NCBI GenBank assembly: GCA_910592205.1
Contig: CAJVPJ010001210.1
Location: 1 to 11,430, forward strand
Direction: 5' to 3'
From: Paraglomus occultum
Taxonomy: Eukaryota; Glomeromycota; Glomeromycetes; Paraglomerales; Paraglomeraceae
Length of the DNA: 11,430 nt
Positions 9,801-11,430 of the stretch are shown piece by piece. Position 1 is the first letter of the stretch. Every line of letters starts with the position of its first letter. A program made the position numbers and the translations under genes. The notes under the pieces are model-generated. The model saw only the letters and a list, made by a program, of their open reading frames with translations. It did not search any database and had not been told where the DNA came from.

Positions 9801-10518
9801 GATGAACTCCTCAAGCGAAAAGAAAAGATGGAGCGAGTGGCTGACGCCGTAAATAGAGATCGAGTGAAATCTCTACTGAAAGCTATCTATTGGTATCGGA
9901 AACACCAAATTATGAAGGCAAAAATGACCGAAACTATTGAAGCTGGTAAGTAAAGCACTCTATATATTACATATACTGTCATTATACGATTAACTCAATT
10001 TACTGTCTGCCTACAGTCCCCGAAATTACTGTTGAACTCTCCGATAAACCGTCGCAGACATTAAGAATACATACAAGTTCAGCTAGATCTAGTCAGATGA
10101 CACTACCAATGAGTCCGGGCACGCCCAATTCACCGGTCTTTGACGCTGATCAGGATCTCTCCACCAGAGCGTCTGCTGAATTACGACGTTCTTATGTTTC
10201 CGATGATATGTAAGTATTGAATCGTTTGCGGTTTCCCACCGTTATCATATTAATTTCTGAGTTTCAAAAATCTTCTGTATAGCGATAGTGAGTCAGTTGA
10301 ATGGGCATCTTTTGACGCAAATCATGAGATGAACGATCAGACCGCTGAGGAAGTTCTTAACTCTTTACAAAATAACTTTTGGCATGGTAAGACGACTATA
10401 CAAGGCATAATGTCGCTTTTAATCACAGGATTCATTCGTTATTTATATAAATTAATATTATCATTTTGTAGACGTACTCAAGGAAATGTCCGAGGAAGAT
10501 TCCCAATCTAAATCGTAG
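2891..10518 (+). CDS. cch1: Cch1-type voltage-gated calcium channel alpha subunit, 22 exons, 1999 aa
   Basis: Exons: 2891-3822, 3902-4048, 4129-4699, 4784-4865, 4934-5117, 5200-5393, 5473-5723, 5794-5874, 5957-6061, 6129-6246, 6320-6594, 6663-6823, 6929-8232, 8307-8574, 8654-8830, 8913-9234, 9304-9522, 9601-9716, 9797-9945, 10017-10209, 10283-10386, 10472-10518. Joined, they give 6000 nt in one frame. The start is fixed by an in-frame TAA at 2879-2881, nine bases before the ATG. The protein has four repeats of S1-S6 with pore loops, filter residues Q579, E854, E1329 and E1618, and a C-terminal EF-hand-like loop. Loop motifs SGENWTTVLY and SGEGWIDVM and the post-EF segment LSGIFEVKIY are Cch1-like. 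In other fungi the product is a plasma-membrane Ca2+ channel working with Mid1. Size matches the family (about 2000 aa). No frameshift or internal stop is seen. Splice sites were set by eye from frame, family continuity and GT-AG rules; single boundaries could shift slightly. Confidence 0.95.
3902..5117 (+). other. cch1: Channel repeat I (exons 2-5)
   Basis: S1 is at about residues 314-333 and S2 at about 347-368, followed by a Ser-rich S2-S3 linker (about 375-400). S3 contains DLLAVTSFWIDLTLNL. S4 has charges at every third position: R438, K441, S444, R447, R450. After S5, a long extracellular loop carries four cysteines (C502, C516, C543, C549) that could pair. The pore helix and filter read VISSVQNWTDIMY, putting Gln579 where repeats II-IV have Glu. 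S6 (VIVLNFWLINLFVAVVTTMF) closes the repeat. Intron 4 splits codon 578, right beside the filter residue. Confidence 0.88.
5200..6594 (+). other. cch1: Channel repeat II and start of the II-III linker (exons 6-11)
   Basis: S1 is YVWVLAILVDLIIMGF, S2 includes AFTIAFAIEIIIRFAAYL, and S3 is VVDLTLAVVTCLIQV. S4 is irregular: R772 and R775, then I778 and P781 at the next gating positions, then R784 (R782 is off register). The proline inside S4 is notable. The filter reads LFSGENWTTVLYNAM with E854. S6 is split by intron 10 and continues FVLLNMFIAVVQENFEIAEE, a classic cation-channel S6 end. Exon 11 continues into a basic cytoplasmic linker (EEEKRKRQLRAFIRK). Confidence 0.9.
6663..8232 (+). other. 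cch1: Channel II-III linker and repeat III (exons 12-13)
   Basis: Exon 12 is linker with basic then acidic clusters. Exon 13 (1304 bp) is by far the longest uninterrupted repeat exon: it encodes all of repeat III and the first part of repeat IV S1. S4 is canonical, with R1206, R1209, K1212, R1215 and R1218 in strict three-residue spacing. S5 is followed by a loop with two cysteines and a long insert, and the filter is EIVSGEGWIDVM with E1329. S6 is VFVLTLFISVIIENFMSRSG. The III-IV linker is short and basic (KKLLKQIRPSKRPKIRP). Confidence 0.92.
8307..8912 (+). other. cch1: Channel repeat IV, S2 to pore helix (exons 14-15 and intron 15)
   Basis: S2 is LFLVFIAIYILDICIKLAG and S3 contains NLYDLFIVFGAATTTI. 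The segment in the S4 position (about residues 1524-1548) is almost uncharged: the three-residue register reads Q1530, K1533, L1536, I1539, K1542, Q1545. S5 is SIFNLFAVWFVIFCIYAIMF. The pore helix follows (NFWNAMLTLVRMSTG), and the glycine codon 1617 is split by intron 15 just before filter residue E1618. Confidence 0.88.
8913..10518 (+). other. cch1: Channel repeat IV filter, S6 and C-terminal tail (exons 16-22)
   Basis: The filter GEGWNQIMHDF opens exon 16. A loop with two cysteines (C1627 region and DCGSEP) leads to S6 (VLSMYIFANMFIVVVIDNFS). A single EF-hand-like loop lies at D1707-D1718 (DRNRTGYIKSQD): residues 1, 3 and 5 (D, N, T) suit Ca2+ binding, but position 12 is Asp rather than the usual Glu and position 9 is Lys. 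KLSGIFEVKIYED follows. A helical basic stretch (DRVKSLLKAIYWYRKHQ, near 1860) resembles a calmodulin-binding helix without a full IQ motif. The last about 110 residues are acidic and Ser-rich and include PEITVE (1887-1892). Confidence 0.85.
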
Positions 10519-10764
10519 AATGTAAAAGTATTCACTTATTCATTGTAAATGATATTCATTTGTAATTTATAAATAGATAGTCATTGTGATGGTAGAATAA
10601 TGCGACTCATTTCATATTATGTAAAGATTCCAATTTATACATTAATTAACTGTACATTTATAACTTGTACTCGAAATAAAAAAGCAAAACCAGAAAAGGA
10701 AAACGTAAATCAAAATAAAGTATGCTGTGTAGTTTTACTTTATATGTTATACTGCGACAAGATA
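10519..10764 (+). terminator. 3' flank of the channel gene with poly(A) signals
   Basis: Two AATAAA hexamers on + lie at 10675-10680 and 10714-10719, roughly 160-200 bp after the channel stop. They are candidate polyadenylation signals. The open frame at 10600-10794 within this AT-rich stretch has no family features and is best read as 3' UTR or spacer. Confidence 0.55.
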
Positions 10765-10826
10765 TCACGTGACTTGTACACAACCTACATTTAGCGTCGT
10801 GTCATTAAACGCGCGTTTTTACTACA
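10765..10826 (+). promoter_or_regulatory. Compact promoter-like stretch before the right-end plus-strand frame
   Basis: Two palindromic sites lie close together: TCACGTGA (10765-10772), an E-box of the kind bound by bHLH factors such as Cbf1 or Pho4 in yeast, and AAACGCGCGTTT (10807-10818), a CGCG-core palindrome. ATG codons follow at 10827 (11 codons only) and 10868. The sites are seen; promoter function for the downstream frame is inferred. Confidence 0.35.
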
Positions 10827-10848
10827 ATGGATGAACTTGCTAGTTTGA

Positions 10849-11226
10849 TATTGCGGTGTTAATACAGATGCTTACTATTGGTGGAAGCATTGGGTTAGCG
10901 CGTTTGAATTACAATGCTTCGGCGTAAATTATAAAAATTACGTAAATTACGCAATACCGGTTTCATATCATTTTCCTGATACACAAAGAGCTTCTGAAGG
11001 AGAGACATTTGGAAGTGGTGACTGTCGAAGCAGTACAGATAAAGAAAAGGAGAAGGAAAATAATGGCGTTCATATCATTTTGCTGTCACATAGACTACCT
11101 TTTCCATACGAAAGTAAACTACTCGTTTATTCATACACAGACGCATCAATTAACATTGAAATAAAGACAAACTCGCCATTGTCTCCCAGTAATCCATTCG
11201 TATTAGCGTGCTGTCATGTAGAATAA
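10849..11226 (+). CDS. Unrecognised open frame, 125 codons, start and 5' structure unclear
   Basis: A + frame is open from 10849 (just after TGA at 10846-10848) to TAA at 11224-11226, with no ATG in frame. Its C-terminal part reads as a plausible protein: a charged DKEKEKEN stretch, then HIILLSHRLPFPYESKLLVY, ending FVLACCHVE. AATAAA signals at 11222-11227 and 11240-11245 would suit its 3' end. One start model fits exactly: ATG at 10868, an exon to 10923, an intron 10924-10988 (GTAAAT ... CAAAG) and an exon 10989-11226, giving 97 residues in the same frame. The acceptor is weak. Alternatively an acceptor (TTAATACAG) ends at 10867 and this is the last exon of a longer gene. I do not recognise the family. 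Confidence 0.35.
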   Translation, partial: YCGVNTDAYYWWKHWVSAFELQCFGVNYKNYVNYAIPVSYHFPDTQRASEGETFGSGDCRSSTDKEKEKENNGVHIILLSHRLPFPYESKLLVYSYTDASINIEIKTNSPLSPSNPFVLACCHVE

Positions 11227-11418
11227 ATCCATTATAGACAATAAAGCGTCACATAAAATATGCAAGCTTGACGTATTATGTAGAAAAGAATTGTTTTCGC
11301 TTTCCAAAATACGCATACATGACTGTTGAAACGTTTCTGTTAACTGCTTTTCTATTGTGATATAAATTTGACAACACTTTACTTGGTCTTCGAATGCTTT
11401 TTCGGAGTTCGCGTACAT
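11203..11418 (-). CDS. Unrecognised minus-strand frame, 71 aa, starting in the terminal repeat
   Basis: ATG at 11418-11416 opens a 71-residue frame that stops at 11205-11203. It begins MYANSEKAFEDQVKCCQIYI and ends LLSIMDLFYMTAR, with Cys-rich and amphipathic helical stretches. An in-frame TGA lies at the very end of the window (11430-11428), but an AG acceptor after it would allow an upstream exon outside the window. On minus, an AATAAA (plus-strand TTTATT, 11126-11131) lies about 70 bp past the stop. Its tail overlaps the tail of the plus-strand frame by 24 bp. It could be the last exon of a convergent neighbour. No family is recognised, and chance is not excluded. Confidence 0.35.
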   Translation of the reverse strand: MYANSEKAFEDQVKCCQIYITIEKQLTETFQQSCMRILESENNSFLHNTSSLHILCDALLSIMDLFYMTAR

Positions 11419-11430
11419 ACAAGTTCTTCA
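11354..11430. repeat. Right arm of the 77-bp terminal inverted repeat
   Basis: This is the exact reverse complement of bases 1-77 and ends at the last base of the window. On the minus strand it contains the first 22 codons of an open frame that continues without a break past the repeat boundary to 11203. Coding continuity across the boundary suggests that this side is the native context of the repeat. Confidence 0.97.

Larger units (their letters stand above)
3823..10471 (+). other. Set of 21 GT-AG introns in the channel gene
   Basis: Introns: 3823-3901, 4049-4128, 4700-4783, 4866-4933, 5118-5199, 5394-5472, 5724-5793, 5875-5956, 6062-6128, 6247-6319, 6595-6662, 6824-6928, 8233-8306, 8575-8653, 8831-8912, 9235-9303, 9523-9600, 9717-9796, 9946-10016, 10210-10282, 10387-10471. 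Lengths run 67-85 bp except intron 12 (105 bp). Donors are mostly GTAAGT or GTANNN; intron 3 has GTGTGT, intron 16 GTTAGT and intron 18 GTGAGT. Strong CTAAC branch sites appear in introns 1, 13 and 14. Only intron 16 is both a multiple of three long and free of in-frame stops. Confidence 0.82.

Noticed and set aside
10329-10511. 60-codon frame running through intron 21
   Set aside because: It starts inside exon 21 and reads into a GTAAGA ... TTTTGTAG intron; splicing gives the tail DVLKEMSEEDSQSKS with its own stop.
10600-10794. 64-codon frame after the channel stop
   Set aside because: It is low-complexity, Lys- and Tyr-rich translation of the 3' flank and spans both poly(A) signals.
10849-11226. 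Trehalose-phosphate synthase-like N-terminal motif (SHRLPF resembling a VSNRLP-type motif)
   Set aside because: Only six residues are similar, and the frame ends soon after with none of the rest of the glycosyltransferase domain.
1-11430. Large DNA transposon or virus-like element bounded by terminal inverted repeats
   Set aside because: No transposase, integrase, polymerase or capsid gene is present, no target-site duplication can be seen, the main content is a single-copy-type host channel gene, and the arm length is exactly a standard assembler k-mer.
1-11430. tRNA, rRNA, CRISPR array or bacterial operon features
   Set aside because: No cloverleaf-type segments, conserved rRNA blocks or spaced direct repeats were seen by eye, and the intron structure is eukaryotic.

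Overview
The window is an AT-rich eukaryotic segment, and its content points to a filamentous fungus. The main gene encodes a Cch1-type voltage-gated calcium channel. It is split by 21 short GT-AG introns (67-105 bp), several with a CTAAC branch site shortly before the acceptor. This intron density fits an early-diverging fungus (for example Mucoromycota or Glomeromycotina) better than a yeast. The phylum is an inference; the fungal Cch1 identity is well supported.

Layout. Bases 1-77 and 11354-11430 form an exact inverted repeat at the very ends of the window. Bases 78-2890 hold no gene I can name. Within them, 263-900 is stop-poor and may be a decayed or multi-exon coding stretch. The rest is AT-rich, with an 18-bp palindrome, a TAA microsatellite, three TGTGGCG copies and a TATATA run just before the channel start. 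Bases 2891-10518 are the complete channel gene on the + strand. My splice model has 22 exons, exactly 6000 coding bases and 1999 residues, close to the usual Cch1 size. It covers a Ser/Thr-rich N-terminus, four six-segment repeats and a C-terminus with a degenerate EF-hand. Bases 10519-10826 are the 3' flank with poly(A) signals, then a compact promoter-like stretch (TCACGTGA and AAACGCGCGTTT). The right end carries two unrecognised open frames that converge and overlap: one on + ending at 11226, one on - starting inside the terminal repeat.

How it works. In studied fungi Cch1 pairs with Mid1 in the plasma membrane, admits Ca2+ under stress or store depletion, and feeds calmodulin and calcineurin signalling. 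No Mid1 or other pathway gene is in the window. Points of most interest are a Gln in place of Glu in the repeat I filter, a nearly uncharged S4 in repeat IV, introns abutting three of the four pore filters, one readable 69-bp intron, and terminal repeats of exactly 77 bp. That last figure suggests an assembly-graph or amplification origin rather than a transposon.
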